Below are positions 1-14,100 of a DNA stretch of 64,000 bases, in pieces. Location of the stretch: contig NC_087073.1 of the NCBI RefSeq assembly GCF_026151205.1, positions 12,307,578 through 12,371,577 on the forward strand, written 5' to 3'. The notes under the pieces are model-generated. The model worked only from the letters and a program-made list of their open reading frames with translations, ran no database searches and had not been told where the DNA came from. The position numbers and the translations under genes are program-made. Origin of the DNA: Bolinopsis microptera (taxonomy: Eukaryota; Ctenophora; Tentaculata; Lobata; Bolinopsidae). The stretch's first letter is position 1, and each line of letters begins with the position of its first letter.

Positions 1-1198
1 TTCCCATCCAAGAAGAAATTAATAAACACTTTGGCTGGATTGAGATTTTTGGAATCATTTAACATCATCTCAATTCTCAATAAATGAAACAATCTTTACA
101 ATTACATGATTCTGGAGAATCTGAAGATCGAATTGGAAATCTATCAAAATGAGCATATTTATATACCGAAATTTCGAAGATGTTTAATTTTAAAATATTA
201 GGTTTTGTGCAAGCTTTGGATCAGGATGACGAGTCATTTTGGTCCTTTCTGCTTGTTTTCGCTTGTTCTCACTTATCAGAACTGAATAACCAATACCATC
301 ATTCTATTCTTTAAATTTTAAGACTCTTTTTCTAGCAACGATTTAGGATGTTTCGAAATCGTGATTTGGATATTTTATAGGTATCTGAACTCGTTAGGAG
401 TTTACTAATACTAAGCACCAAAGCTTACAAATGTTCACCTTTTTCATTTTTGTATTTTCGTTACTGATCACGGTTTATAAATAATATCAGAAATCTCATT
501 TGCGTGATTTAATGCTTGTCTGCTTGTATTGTAAGCTTGTTGATTACGTTGATCATAGATCTTTTTCTGAAACGACCAGCACCTGATGGATTATCATTGA
601 CTAATAGCTCATTACCGTTAACAAATTCAACCGCATAATTTCAGAAATTTTGCCGAATCATTTGAGATTTTTCCAAATTTGTAATTAAAATCGCACAGTT
701 TGCCATTTTAGATCAAGATGCGGTACCACACGATTTTCCATATCTTGCCACACCTAAATTGTAAATGTTTGATCCTCCGCGAAGTTTATTTTTAAATATG
801 AAAACGAAGCTTTCCGGATACTTAAAAACGACTTCCTATCTTGTTCATGTAGAAAATGCATATTTGTTTTAACATGTTCATTTCATTATTAAAAGAAGCA
901 CCGTTATAAACTCAACCTTGTCTAGTTTCCAGTTCCCGATGAAATATCTCAATTCTCACAAGCTAATAATCACACTCAACGCTTTGATCGATATCCAAAA
1001 AACCGACTCGCATCAACTTTTAAAGGCGGATCAGGAAAAGCTATTCTCGTCAATCACGTCTAACATGTAAATTGTAAAATAGTTCTCGCAACTTCTCCTA
1101 TCATTATTATTAACACGATCTTTGATGCCATAAGCCATTGACATCATTCAATAAAAATTAAATTTTTTGATAAGAAACATTTTATTATAACTAGTACT
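1..1198. other. Intergenic, no gene recognised
   Basis: AT-rich sequence without a long open frame on either strand, without splice-bounded coding segments that I can recognise and without an RNA gene. Nothing supports a feature here. Confidence 0.5.
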
Positions 1199-1206
1199 AC
1201 CACTTT

Positions 1207-1493
1207 ATTACGATCCGCATTTTACTACTATTCGCCTTTTAAATTTACCTGCTTGATAGCATAATTATAATACATTAATACCTTCATGGCTGTTGAGTGC
1301 ATCCGGCGATAATGCCAACGCACGCTTTAGCGGAGGGCGAGCCCGAGAACAAAAATAAGCCAAGGTATTATTTGTTATAATTTTTTCCACTTAATTACGA
1401 TCCGCATTTTACTACTATTCGCCTTTTAAATTTACCTGCTTGATAGCATAATTATAATACATTAATACCTTCATGGCTGTTGAGTGCATCGGG
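1207..1493. repeat. Direct duplication of ~100 bp, period 187 bp
   Basis: A segment of about 100 bp beginning near 1207 (CGATCCGCATTTTACTAC) recurs at 1394-1492 almost without change. Between the copies lies a short GC-rich stretch (AGCGGAGGGCGAGCCCGAG) that occurs only once. The near identity suggests a recent duplication. No coding potential is visible. Confidence 0.8.
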
Positions 1494-1763
1494 CGATCGG
1501 GCGACTTTTTGGGGAAATAATTCCCAGACAATATTATATAGCCGATTTTAATAATATAAAACGGAAGACTCAAAGATTTGCCGACTAGTAGTAGTTATGG
1601 ATTGTCGCACCGCTCAGGTGAGTCAGGATATTTGTTTCAGTTTGGTGACAATCCCTTCCGCAGATTTTAACGCTATAAGCGCACCAAAAAGACTCACCAA
1701 AACGCGCACGAGTTCAACCTCAGGCACCACCCTTACCATACGGCATACAGTTACATTCAGTTA

Positions 1764-2180
1764 GGGGTCGTTCACATATTACGTAATCAATATTTTGGCA
1801 ATTTTTACCCCCCTCCGTAATCAACCGTAATCAAGACCGAACCCCCCCCCCCCCTATATTACGTAATCAAGGTTTGACCCTCCCCCCCCCCCCCGTAATC
1901 AAGACCGAACCCCCCTCCTATATTTATTAAAAGCTATCACAACGGATTAATGAATGAAATAATCGCAAAACACTTACTAAACGAAAATTGGTTTAAAAAA
2001 CGAAAATTTTCATTAAATAATTAACGAAAATTGTCCAATCGGTATATTTCGAAAATCGGTAAAAAATTAAAATTTGTATTACGTAATCAACGACCAAACC
2101 CCCCCCCCCCCCCCCCCCCGTAATCAACCGTAAGCATTTGAAACCCCCTTCGGCTGATTACGTAATATGTGAACGACCCC
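1764..2180. mobile_element. Harbinger-like MITE, poly-C rich
   Basis: A 417-bp element bounded by inverted repeats of about 25 bp, starting GGGGTCGTTCACATATTACG on the left and ending with its reverse complement on the right. Both ends are flanked by TTA (1761-1763 and 2181-2183), the 3-bp target duplication usual for PIF/Harbinger elements. The interior repeats TACGTAATCAA-type motifs and has several long C tracts. There is no transposase frame, so it would have to be mobilised in trans. The superfamily assignment rests only on the TTA duplication and terminal repeats. Confidence 0.75.
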
Positions 2181-2183
2181 TTA

Positions 2184-3385
2184 ATAGAAGATTCCCTAAT
2201 TATAGTTCAGTAATTTACGCTGGACATTTTTTTCTTCGAATCGTTTTATTCAACCAGTACTAAAAAATGAGGCCAAGAAGTTAAAACAGTGCAACATGCA
2301 TCTGACTGGTCTTACACTTGAATTTTTAAGCAATTTCAAAAATTATAAGTTGGTGCTCAGGGTACTTTAATTTTAATCTGAAAATCTTTATCTGAAGTTG
2401 TTTACCTGACCCCTGTGAATATTTCAAGTCAAACGGTTGAACTTGAAGGCTCGCTGAGTTATGACTATGAGAGGCGAGAGCAACAAATTCCCAGGATTTT
2501 GAAAAAAGTAGGCATTTAAGTTTATGTTCATTGTTCATATTACCCGCAGTTCAACTGAAAGCTGCTTCATGTCATGAATCATCGCAAATCCGTCAAATAA
2601 TTTTTTGCACATGAATTGAACTTGTACCTTGAAATTTGTTTCTAATCTTTGAATGGCTCTAAAATCTTGAAAATCAAATTTTTGCTTTTCAGAGTTTAGA
2701 CCGGTGCTCATAAAATCTCCGACTCATTCATTTCACCAATTTAAAAAGATTTTAAATCGAAAACAAATTATTCTTGCGTCAAAGAATGCATTAGGGGAAT
2801 CTAGAGCGAGTCTTCAGTTATTTTGGGTACAACTACAAATACAATAAAGCAAGAATTACTCGATTCACGCACTGTATTGCTAAATGCTAATGATAGTGCT
2901 ACTATACCGAAGCTGTTAGATTCGCAGCGTTTCCAGCGAAACTTAAACACAGGTATTAGCGTAATACCATGTGTTATAAACGCCAGTTATTTTGTTGCTT
3001 TGTGGTGGTATTTATTAATGCTTTAAAATTTCTGTAGTGTATTTATTTCTATTATTCAACAGGATCCGTTGCGATTTGTCGGAATGGGATTTACGCATCT
3101 ATATAGTTGTTTTTAAGCGATTTTAAGGACATATCTACTTTTAACACCCATACCCGCCATGACCCGGTATGTTGATAATATAATAATATGTAGCAGTAAA
3201 ACAAAACGTATGATTGAAGTAGGTAAGAAATACTTTTTAACAATAAATACTATATTCATTACAACTGTAACTATTTAGAGAAATTACAATTGTACCAGTC
3301 TGTTTCCATAGTGGTAAAACAGGATTGTGTTTCCTGATAAAAGAGAAAAGTTGTCCCTCGATTTGGCAAGCTAGCTATAGCAGGT
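2184..3385. other. Intergenic, nothing recognised
   Basis: Only short open frames that resemble chance occurrences. The distal part lies downstream of the ShKT gene (minus strand) and probably contains its 3' untranslated region. I cannot place the polyadenylation site with confidence. Confidence 0.4.
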
Positions 3386-5173
3386 TCACTCTTCAATTTC
3401 AACCCCTGAAACAAGATTTTATCAATATTGTGTAAGCGCTTTTTTGTTCAAAGTGCATAATGGACCAATGATGAATGGAACTTATCATTCATTAATGTTA
3501 CCACTTGAAGGAAAATGTATCCATTTATGGAAGATGGAGATGGGTGCCATTAATGAAAATAGGGCTTATCATCGTCAATGGGAATCCCCAACCCATCATC
3601 TAGTATTAGTCAACCAAGATTAGATTAAGTACAAATTAGAATCTTCAATCTATACCAAAACTTACGTTCTTCTAGTTCGATCACCTCGTTTTGCAGTTCC
3701 TTCTTGCAAAACCCACAACCTCTGGCGCAGTGAATGTTATACTTATCATCGCTACATAGACCCATATCCTTCCATTTTAGACACTCAGGGGCATCCCGAG
3801 TTCCACAATCTCTGGTGTGGTGTCCTGAAATTATTTTGCAAATTGACGATGTGGAAACGGGATCAAATCATACAAAGGCAGAAGTAACACGTGCGGTTAT
3901 ATTTTGTAAATAGTGCGATTCTGCACCTTCCCAAACCTTTTCTATGTATGGAAAATTTGGAGATAAAAAACACCGCAATAAAGCTGAACTATTCGCCAAA
4001 TTTGCAGCCTTTTAGTATGTTGAGGTTCAACAGCGTATTAATAATGATATTATTTAACGTTGCCTTACACGATTGTTGTTTAACACGACAATTAACTTAC
4101 AATGTGTCAAGTACGTAATACGTATTATGTTTTACAAAGATTTTTCTGACAATTCTTAAGATGTATAAACAGCTAGAATCATCCTTATTATTTATAGAGG
4201 CTTTTACAATTAGATTTATATGGTCTGGGGCTGGTTGAGCCGGTGGTGAGCATAATTGAAGTAGAGTATTCAATATAATAACTATATAACGTTACAATAT
4301 ATAATATTCCAACACATTGTGTGTAAGCGACTAACGTGTCACATGACTAAAGTGACTGAATTACAATCTGGCCCGAGCGTTGATCATTTTAATGTCCGTT
4401 CAAATTTTGGCAGACGTCTTAAGCAGATCCTCCTTAAATTAAATTCTTGCTGAAATTGTAAAGCTTACGTTCTTCTAGTTCCACCTCGTTTTTCAGTTCC
4501 TTCTTGCAAAATCCACAAGTTCTGGAGCAGTGAATGTTATATTTATCATCGCTACATAATCCCATATCCTTCCATTTTAGGCACTCCGGAGCATCTCGAC
4601 TACCACAATCTCTGGAGTGGTGTCCTGAAAATCAATTAACTCGTGAGAGCTTGTCATACTATCAGTATTAAGTAAGCACAAAATAGCGAAACGACATTTG
4701 GTATTTCAAACAAGGGGAGGGTAAATATATTAATGAGTTTAAAGGAATTTATTGAATAATCTTCTGTCTTGATAAGTGGTTTTTCAATATTACATGAGTA
4801 GTATTGTTTCCAGTCATGATAGACTATCAGAATATAAATTAAAAATGAATACCAGATCCTTACGTTTTAGCAATGTTTCTTGCGATTTTAACGCAGCAGC
4901 TCGCCTAGTAATACTTTTACCTGAATTAGACAAAAGGTCATTAGGTTTTGTAAAATGTTATCGGCAATTATCAAAGTTGATACCCCAATTTGATTATCAT
5001 AAGGGTTGAAAAATATTGAAATAGCCTTAAAAATATGGACACGCTAACGGCTAATTAAATAAGTGAAAACTTTAAATTTAATGGATGAAAATTAAAATTT
5101 TGATGAATATAATACCTTGGATGACAGCAAGAGACCCTACGGCCAATACTAAGAAGAGAGAGAACGAATTCAT
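3386..5173 (-). CDS. Secreted protein with two ShKT domains (4 exons)
   Basis: Four exons join in phase: 5116-5173, 4469-4624, 3666-3824 and 3386-3405, giving 130 residues and a stop at 3386-3388. All introns have GT-AG ends and phase 1. Exon 1 encodes a start methionine and a hydrophobic signal peptide (about 19 residues). Exons 2 and 3 each encode one complete ShKT domain: six cysteines, the W-K-x-x-G-x-C core and a terminal CGFC motif, followed by an acidic/basic ELEER-type tail. Exon 4 adds only five residues. The two domain exons are very similar at DNA level, so they arose by exon duplication. ShKT domains are common in cnidarian and nematode secreted proteins, often beside protease domains and sometimes as channel-blocking toxins. 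Here there is no other domain. Toxin activity is not implied: the key Lys-Tyr pair of channel blockers cannot be judged without alignment. Confidence 0.85.
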
Positions 5174-8100
5174 CTCGTTGTTTGAGATTAGCAGGTCAGT
5201 AAAGGAGTTCAGTAGAGAAGCTTACAACTACAAGAATAAGATCAGTCCAGAAAATGTCTGCTAGTTAACATGCCACGCACGGAAACAGTCGGAGAACAAT
5301 AAATAAAAGGGAGTAGAGGAAGCGTTAAAAGAGGACAAAGATTCAGTGGTTCGGGGTGCAGGAATTGCATGGTTCACCTGCTCTCTGAATTTCCTGAGCT
5401 AATTGAACTGCTGCTCAGACCTTTTGTTAGGTGGGTTGGTTATTGTGGACAGATTGGTCGGAACTCTGGGTACTGTGAAATTCACTTTGTTAGGTTTCCA
5501 TTTGTTTTGTATTACACGGATGCTGGGTTATAAATTTAAACCGGAAATTTTGTATTCAAATTAAAATTGAATTGTTTAATTTAGAAATTTGCTATGTCAA
5601 TGTGTGACCATAAAAAAACGTGGCAAAATGTTTACTTGGATTGTGGACTAGGTAAATTTATGGAATGGTTAATGGTCATGATACATAAATTTCTTTGCAT
5701 ATTACTATTAAATTGGTACGTGCGCACACGAAGCGTGCCAAAAAGGATGACTCCACTGCTCCTCAAGCATCGAAAAGAAAAAAATCTGAGCCGAGGCAGG
5801 CCCTCCTCAAGCATCAGAAGACACGAGATCTGAGGAAAGACCAGCCTTCAACCTAACCTGAAAATTTGATCTAAAATAATTTGGATGAAGTTGTCATTTT
5901 TGGCTGCAGCTATAAGTATAATATGACCTGGGTGACCGTCAAGTTGTCCATTTCAGATTTGGGCTGATAATGTACTGATTGGATGCCCTGTTAACTCCGT
6001 GGGAATTGTGTAAAATTTGTGAAGTTGTCGGTCACAATAGACTTTTGAGCTATAACTATAAGTGAGTTTCTTAAAGTAGGCTTAATATGCATAGTCCACG
6101 ATTTCATAACGTATTACTATTATATGGGTCTTCATCGGTTGGTTGAAGATTAGATTTAATGTTGGTTGAAAAGACAATCGAACAATATAAAATTTGGTCA
6201 ATAAACGTTGTGGTCCAATAGAGCTTAATTACTTGAAAAGTAAACTTTTTCGTACTAAATAGTTATCGCTTAATACAGAAGAAATCGTAGATTTTATTGA
6301 CCAAGTATGGTATTTCTCAACAATTCATTCAACCGCGACTATTCTGGTATTCAATCGACCTTTCACTTTCAGACGCGTGAGTGGGAAGACACATATTCGA
6401 GAGAATTAAATAGTTATAACTATAAGCAAGAGACATTTTTTGTGAGAGAGCCTGCAGACTCATAATAACATATTGTAACTGTAATATATATATTGGGTCA
6501 AATCAAATGTAATCAAATAAAATTCTTAACTTTAATGAAAATATCCATTGTTCCTTAAATTATAAAATTTAACGTTGACCACGAATTCCGATTTTCATAG
6601 CAAATTTTCAAATTAATAAAACCAATTTTCATGCAAAATTCAGCTTACATTAATAAAATTCAGCGGAAGAACTTTAATTGTTTAAAAACTTATTAATATT
6701 GTGTGGCAGTCATGACTTAACAGCATTAAAGTTTCCGGCTACCAGTAGTTTGGTTTGTGTTGTAATTTTGTTTTACCCATACTCCAATCACTATGATATA
6801 CCATTATACCATACCATACCCTGGCTCCCGGTCAAAGCGAGGGCGTAGCCACAGAGAGGTTCTGCAGCGTTTATTCTCCTTGGACGATGTTCCCTTGGTT
6901 TAATTCAAAATTGTGTTAATTGTGTTAATTGTGCCTCACCAATCATGATATCACAAACTCCATAAATAAATGATGACCCAGACCATGTATGCTCGTTGCT
7001 TATTGCCAAGATGATGATAAGAGGCGGACAACGCTCCCAACATTTTTTCACATTTTTTGTAGTAGCTCTGGCCCTCTGGTGACGACGCTTGAAACGTATA
7101 TGTGTCTCAACGTTTATAATCGGTCGATTGAATATGGTATTTTTCAATCGTCCTATCTACCGAATTTTCAACATCCCATTCAAAACCGACATATTATAAT
7201 TATGCTTTAGTACGTTTAACTTTGAAGAACATACGGTAATTCCACCACTGAATGGCGATATGCATATGATTTTAGCGAATTTTGCCATCGCCCTTGAAAA
7301 TTACAGCAATGTCACCATTCTGCATTCGGTGCACCATCCCTTCGAATTGGCATTGCAGCATCCGGTGGAACCATTTTCGAGTAATCAGTGCTTCAATCTG
7401 AACCTCATAGTCATAAACATTATTTGTTTGTACAAATGGGCAAACTAAAGGGGCATTGAATGCTTCTTTAATCTTTATTAACTTTAAGTGTAACACATCA
7501 AACATTTGGAGCGCACTTATCACATAATGTTCAATAAGGAGCTATTTATAAGATTAAACATTTAAAGTAAAATAGTGGAGCTATCAATCTACTAGAGTGC
7601 TTCCTAATATAAACAGCTATTTTTACCAAGTTAGACAGGGAAAATTGTCGAGAGTCGAGACATTATTTAAATGTGTTCGTTATTGGGATGGTTCAGGGAT
7701 CAGGGGGTTAGGTATAGTGCTTCTTGTGGCCATGGGGGCTGGTAGTGGTAATGTTGTAAACAATATATAAATTATATTATAATTAATATAAATTTTAACT
7801 TTAAGCTTAACAACTTTGTGGCTTTGGCGACTTAATGTTTTAAAACCATCTGCTTATACTGAATTAATTTTGATTTCATGACCAAGATTCGGTAGGAAAG
7901 TTTTAACTATTTAAAACTTTCCTGCACATCTCAGGAGAAGTTTGCATCAATACGACATGGAAGAAGGAAGACAACATCAACAAGACATGGTGTAAATAAT
8001 TAATAAACATAATGCCATCCTGGTGCGAATATGTCACCACTGTTCCACATAATGTTTCTACCTTAATCCTACCGGATTAATGAGAAAATTTTCATATTTT

Positions 8101-11100
8101 GTGAGCTTTCTCCTTCTCTAAGGATCGAAGACAAAATGAGAAAGAAAATTTGAGATATACCCAAGATTCGTATCAAGGCCCACTATTGCCATGACTATAT
8201 CACCCTTTTCCAACGAAGGGAGAAATAGTGGAAGGCATCTCAAGAACGACGCGTCGGATGAGTTGTGAGTTAAGACGAAGATCATCCCCTAATGATGTTC
8301 ATGCGAGTGTGCCTTTCGTTGAGTAATGGCTGGGTGTGGACTAATATAAGCGGGAGAACGGAAATTGGGACTTAATCCTGGGTATTTTTCCATGTAATTA
8401 ATTCATTTATTTTTGCAGTCTGACATTACGATCGTTCAAGCTGTAGTGAGTGACTGAGTGTAGTAGGACTTCAAAATGATTAATCCTGTATAATTTAAGG
8501 ATAATTGGTATGAATGTCACCGGTAAAATAGCGAAAAATTCCATAACTCAGAACCCAGTAGGATACTACGTAAACGATCTTGGGCAGTAATCCAGTTTCA
8601 GGATTTGATCATCATCGAGATGAGAGCCTAATTTCTAAAAAGTCGTGTCACTCAGTGTTTATTGATTTCTTGTTAATTGTAATAATACCAAGTATAATAG
8701 TGATCACCACTCATGATTCTTTATTGTTCGATTTTACTCCTTATTAGAGAGCATATTTTTCTAAACTTTATCTGGAGCAGCATCTTGAGGTCGCGATACA
8801 TTCTGAAGAGTAAATGCTAATATAACGATGATTATAAAGATTTAAATTCGATACCCAACATGAAACTATATATTCAATAATTTTGCCCAAGCTCCATTTT
8901 ATGCTCACCGTTACCATTTTTTATATTATTTTTGTACATGGGTTTTAACGTATAATAGATTAGTTATATATTGTCTTCATCTATGAAGTGGAACCTCAGG
9001 CTTAAGTTTTTAAAAACACCGATCGCGATCTAAAATGGTGGAGTGACAGGCTGGCGTCGTCCAGTAACAAATTGATTAATTTAAATTGTGTATCTCAGCT
9101 TCTGATAGGGGTTTGGTGGTAAGCAAACCCATCCAATTTGAACTAACCGCAATAATCATATTATGGGGGCGAATGATGGTTTAAATTATTTGCTTATTTA
9201 GTTTTTAAGCTTTTTCAAGTCACGAGTGCCGATTTCAAGGAAATTCTATTTATATCTCGACTAGTGATCGCAGTTATAGGTGAATGATGGTGTCGAGTCC
9301 GCTTAACCTTGACATTTTTTCGATGTTAACCGAAAAGAACGAGAAATACTATGATTAGTTACCTTAATCCATATGTGACATCGATAGATCAATTGAATAA
9401 ATCTGCACATCTTACAGAAATATTCTCAGCTTGTATTGATCTTAGACGGCGCTTTTCCAATCCTTTCGATCCTTCTTTCTACCGCCCAATCGACCTAGCG
9501 ATTATATCACATATCTGTTAATCGTCCGCTGATAGCTGCATACTTTGATGCCAGTTGTAACTGATATACGATCAACTAGACGGGCTGGGGCTACCTCAAC
9601 CCTGAACCCCCACACCCCCTTCCATAACATTAACAACTGAAAATCCTGGCTACGTGGTTGATTGGGCTGTATTAATGAATTATCTTTGACGTTGAATTGA
9701 CGCAAAATTCCGTCAAAATGTTTCGACCTGTCAATCTCCACGAATCATAGACTATATCGCCAAAGGTATTGAGTATTATCAAAACAGGATACTGATCGCT
9801 AAGTCTAAACTACAGATAAGTGAATCATGATCAATGACTGACTTCTGACATCATGATGTCGATTATGTCACTTTTGTCGAAATAATCTAACTTCATTCTT
9901 TGATCGACTGACCTTTCACCTGAGTCATCATGATCAATCAAAGACCAAGCCCTTCATTATAAATCCACGTCCCGATCAAAATTGTTTTAATTTGTAAGAG
10001 CTATTTTTCCCTCGACTCCAATGATTGATAACCTTATAATTAAACACGCCCTACTCTTATTATATCAGGACGATCCTTGCAAAAATCTCAGATTAAAAAC
10101 ATGCCAGGTAACCACGTAAGTAGCGGTAATCCAACTCCTCAGTCCTCTCTGAGCTTTAGGACCTGTAGGATAAATGGACTTTATTGGATAAATTGGTCCC
10201 TAAATAGTATTTGATAGGTATTTAATGGGCTGGATAGAGAACGATAATCAAATGTGACCGGCACGAGATAGTTCTTCTGTCTGTGGAAGGCTACCATGAT
10301 AAACTTTCGAAAAATAAAGTCCAATCACGCAATCAGGTCCCGTCTTGTAATTGGTCAATCCAGCTGAGAAGGTGATATGAGTGGCTGAGCTCAATATGAT
10401 GCTGAGTCCGTGCTGCAGACTCAGCCAGAATGACAGGTCCGTGACTAAGTTACTAAAAGTGCATTAAAGAGCCTCCGTCCGGCTCACAGAGTCTAAAATT
10501 GTCGTTTATTGTTTGGTACTTTGCTTGTCCCAATTATTAAGATATTTAATTAATAGCATAGCGTCTGTGGGCTAGGTAGGCAACTTTCAGCCTCTCTGTG
10601 CCCAGTCCAGCAGGTCAGTGCGCGTTCCCGCCCACGTGATGGATGTGACTGAACTGTGCAGGTTATAACAAGCTATCCGTCTCAACTGCTTGTTTCGATT
10701 AGGCCCCCCTTTGTTTAGTCTCTCAGATTGGGCACTAAACTCATTTGTGCAGTTTTCCAAACAATGTCCTTAGACCCGCCATTGTGGACAAGAATTTCAA
10801 TTTCGTGACAAAGTCACGCTCCTCTCGCAATGTTCTGCCATTTTAATTAATTCAATACGGACAGCTCTACGATCGGACCTCGATTTGTTTAAAATAGCTG
10901 TGTTTGCAGAGATTGTAACGTTCTGGCTTCCTCATCTCGATGTCTTCAAGGCACTTCCTTTCAATTTCATTGAGTATGAAATTTGATATCATATCACTTT
11001 TAGCATTTGCTTGTAATGATACCTACATTAGCGTTTATTTATACCTCAACCAACATTGAATGGTTAAGTCTCTATACTATCTATTCCTTTGTACGACGAA

Positions 11101-14100
11101 TATCGTTAATATCTTCTACCACATTCCTGTAGTCGCACTAAAAGGGGATATTTGAGACTCATCATATGTCGCGTACTTCAAGAGTAACAAGGGATCACAT
11201 CATGAAAATAAGGTTTAATCTCTAATAACATCCAGCTGTTGCGCTCTGGGTTCAATGGATCTAATTAACAAATCCAGTAATTATTAGGTGGCTAGAGCTA
11301 GGTGCATGCTTCCAGGCAAGCTGCACAGCACTACAACTAGATAACCAGGTTCTAGTCAAACCCCCCTCGCCCAACTTATAACATATTCAGCTCAATACAT
11401 CTCCAACCTCAGCTAATTTAATCATTTGTATTTCTCATTTTAACCTCTGCCGGCCACACCACCTGATAAATTTGAAACCGTGTCTTTAGTAGTGCAAATC
11501 TGATATTTTTGGCGGCTATAGCACTAGCAGTTCAGATTTCAATTTTTGTGTTCCCACCATTTAGTTCTGTAAACTGGGTCACACCGGAGTGGTGGACTGT
11601 TCCACATTAGTACCGACCTAATTATAAACTTCAGCTTGGTCTTGAAGAGGAACTCTTGGGTAAACACGTCAATTTTGATGCGATTTCCACTAATAATCAA
11701 AAGTTACAAAAACCGGTCCCAAACTAATGTTTCAAAGATGTTTCCAATCAATGAGCTGTGATTTAATAGAAGTGGCTCGATGAGGCACGGACAATATCCC
11801 CTGAAGGAGCGCACTTACCGACCCATTTTCAAAATCTCATTTAAATGAGAAGACCTTCAATTAGATTCCGAGATTCTGAGAGGTATTGTCACCACTGCTC
11901 ACTGGGGCTAATTTGGATAATTCTTATTAATTTCAGGCTAGTGTTATATCTGATAGATACAAATTATTTAACCTTCTAGTTCTATTCGTTTAATCTTATC
12001 GCTATCTAATCACTCTTATATCAGTGTTAGATCAATCTTCAAACGCTTACAGTTTTACGAAGACTAGACTAAATTATGCTTAAATCGTATGAAATTTCAT
12101 TTGAAATTATACCAAATAACGAGTTGACTACAAGTTATGAAGTCGATATCGCAATTAAGTTTATTTTGTTGACTTCCTCGGGCCTGTAGGGGTCTAATTT
12201 ACTTATTTATTTTCTATCAGCGAGACTGTACGCTAAACGTTTATCTTAATAATAACAGTATAGTAAACCACGATCTTGTTGTCATGTAGTCTGATAAATT
12301 AAAAATCAAATGATTCAAAGGTTCTTTGATAAAACTGTGATTCAGTTTCGACTTTCGATACGGTTGGTAAACAATAAAATAGTGAATAGTAACCTTCGTT
12401 ATTATCAAAATGTGACACTTGATTCCACGCGTAACACCTTTTGCCCGGCTGTTGCAGCCAGACCATGATGTTCGTAGACAGTGTAGTATGTTTCACTTCT
12501 ACCTGAAGAATGAAGATCCGCAGGCAGCTCCAATCTGTCCTATGCACCACCCGACACACTACGCAACGCTGTGATCGTGAGCAATTCACGTGACATAGTA
12601 AATGACTAATCACGACGCAGCAAATGTCACGTGATCTCAGGAGCGCGCAGTAACGCGCGACATAGCGTCTTGACCAGAATTAGGTCTGAGTTTGTTGTAC
12701 TCTTGGTGGGACCGTGTCTTTCTCAATTTCCCCATGTTGTGGTGCACAACTTCTACCTCACATTTTCCGTCACTCAGGTGATTTTCCTACTTAGCTTTAA
12801 GGATAAACAGTCAATAGTCGAGACATCATGTCAATATTATGAATAGTAATCGCTGCGTATTTAATCGTGAAAATGGTTAACAAGTTGATCACAAGTGGAT
12901 ATGTTTATTTACAAGTTTATATCCGGAGCCACATCACATTCGGTAGTTTTCAGTTGCCTCCGTTTTGTTTGTAATTCATGATAACGCTTATCAATTGCTT
13001 ATTGCATCGTTTTTGGGGTTTTATAAAACATAAAGTTTGGTTTATTGCGATCTCTTAATGTTATCATTTAATGTTTGTGGGTTGGAGTTCGTGACTCAAT
13101 GCATCAATTACATTTCTGCTCAGACATTACTTGAGCAAGATTTGTTATAAGATATAAGACTAAATTGGTCTGCAACACTAGTTATTGTTTAAATTAGTAT
13201 CGTCATCGTGTCTGCTTAGTAATTTGTCATTCATGGTTGAAAGTTGCTGAAAAGCTTGCGATTAATTAAAGGAAGCTAAAAGGGATTCTCGACTAAGTAA
13301 CTTACAAAGAAACCACTGTGCAAAAGGGAAGTTCATAAATACCATATTTGAATAGGCAATCGTAGAAAAAACAGGGTTTCATGGATGATTGCTTCATGTT
13401 GTTTGGTAGTTATTTTCCATGCTCAATGTCACTTCAGTTTTATATATATATACTAGTTTTATAGTCACTCTCCTAACTTAGAAACTCTTTAAATACTGCC
13501 ATCCCCCTAGTTCTATCAATTAGCCTGGTCATATTGCATTCAAAATTTTATATTAATTTTAATGTTCATAAAGTTTCCGTTAATTTTCTTAAATCTACCG
13601 ACTGCAACTTCGCCAGTACTAGTATTCTCTATGCCATACTACTGTCACAATCAAAATTTTAAAAATAGGTGGAGTTCTTTATGATTTATACTACAATCAA
13701 AGCAGGATAATAGCCAAAGTCTTAAGTCACCTTCCAAATTGATAACGATTTCAAGCAGTCTATGACGATCTTTATCACAAAACATCACGAATATTCGAAA
13801 CTTTCCGACTCCCCCAAAAATGTCCCCTCTGTCTGGCAACTTAACTATTTCAGCCGTACGTTTCAATCTTGGCATTTTTCACCCTTTGTTCGTTGATTAT
13901 CTCGTTCAGTGCAATCGTAGCGTGTCTAATAGGTTGTGTAGTTCGTGCCAGGAGACCTGTCTTTAGTACCAGTCGACACCGGCAACATCGCTCATAATCC
14001 CGCTCCTTTTCTCTCCGCTAACCCACCGCTTCACGGCTCGATACTCCTCGCATTGTTTTCTCAGCAAATAGAGCAGTGTTACTGCCACAGAGTTGGCTAA

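Noticed and set aside
12299..12613. 104-codon minus-strand frame
   Set aside because: No domain, no conserved pattern and no supporting splice or promoter signals.
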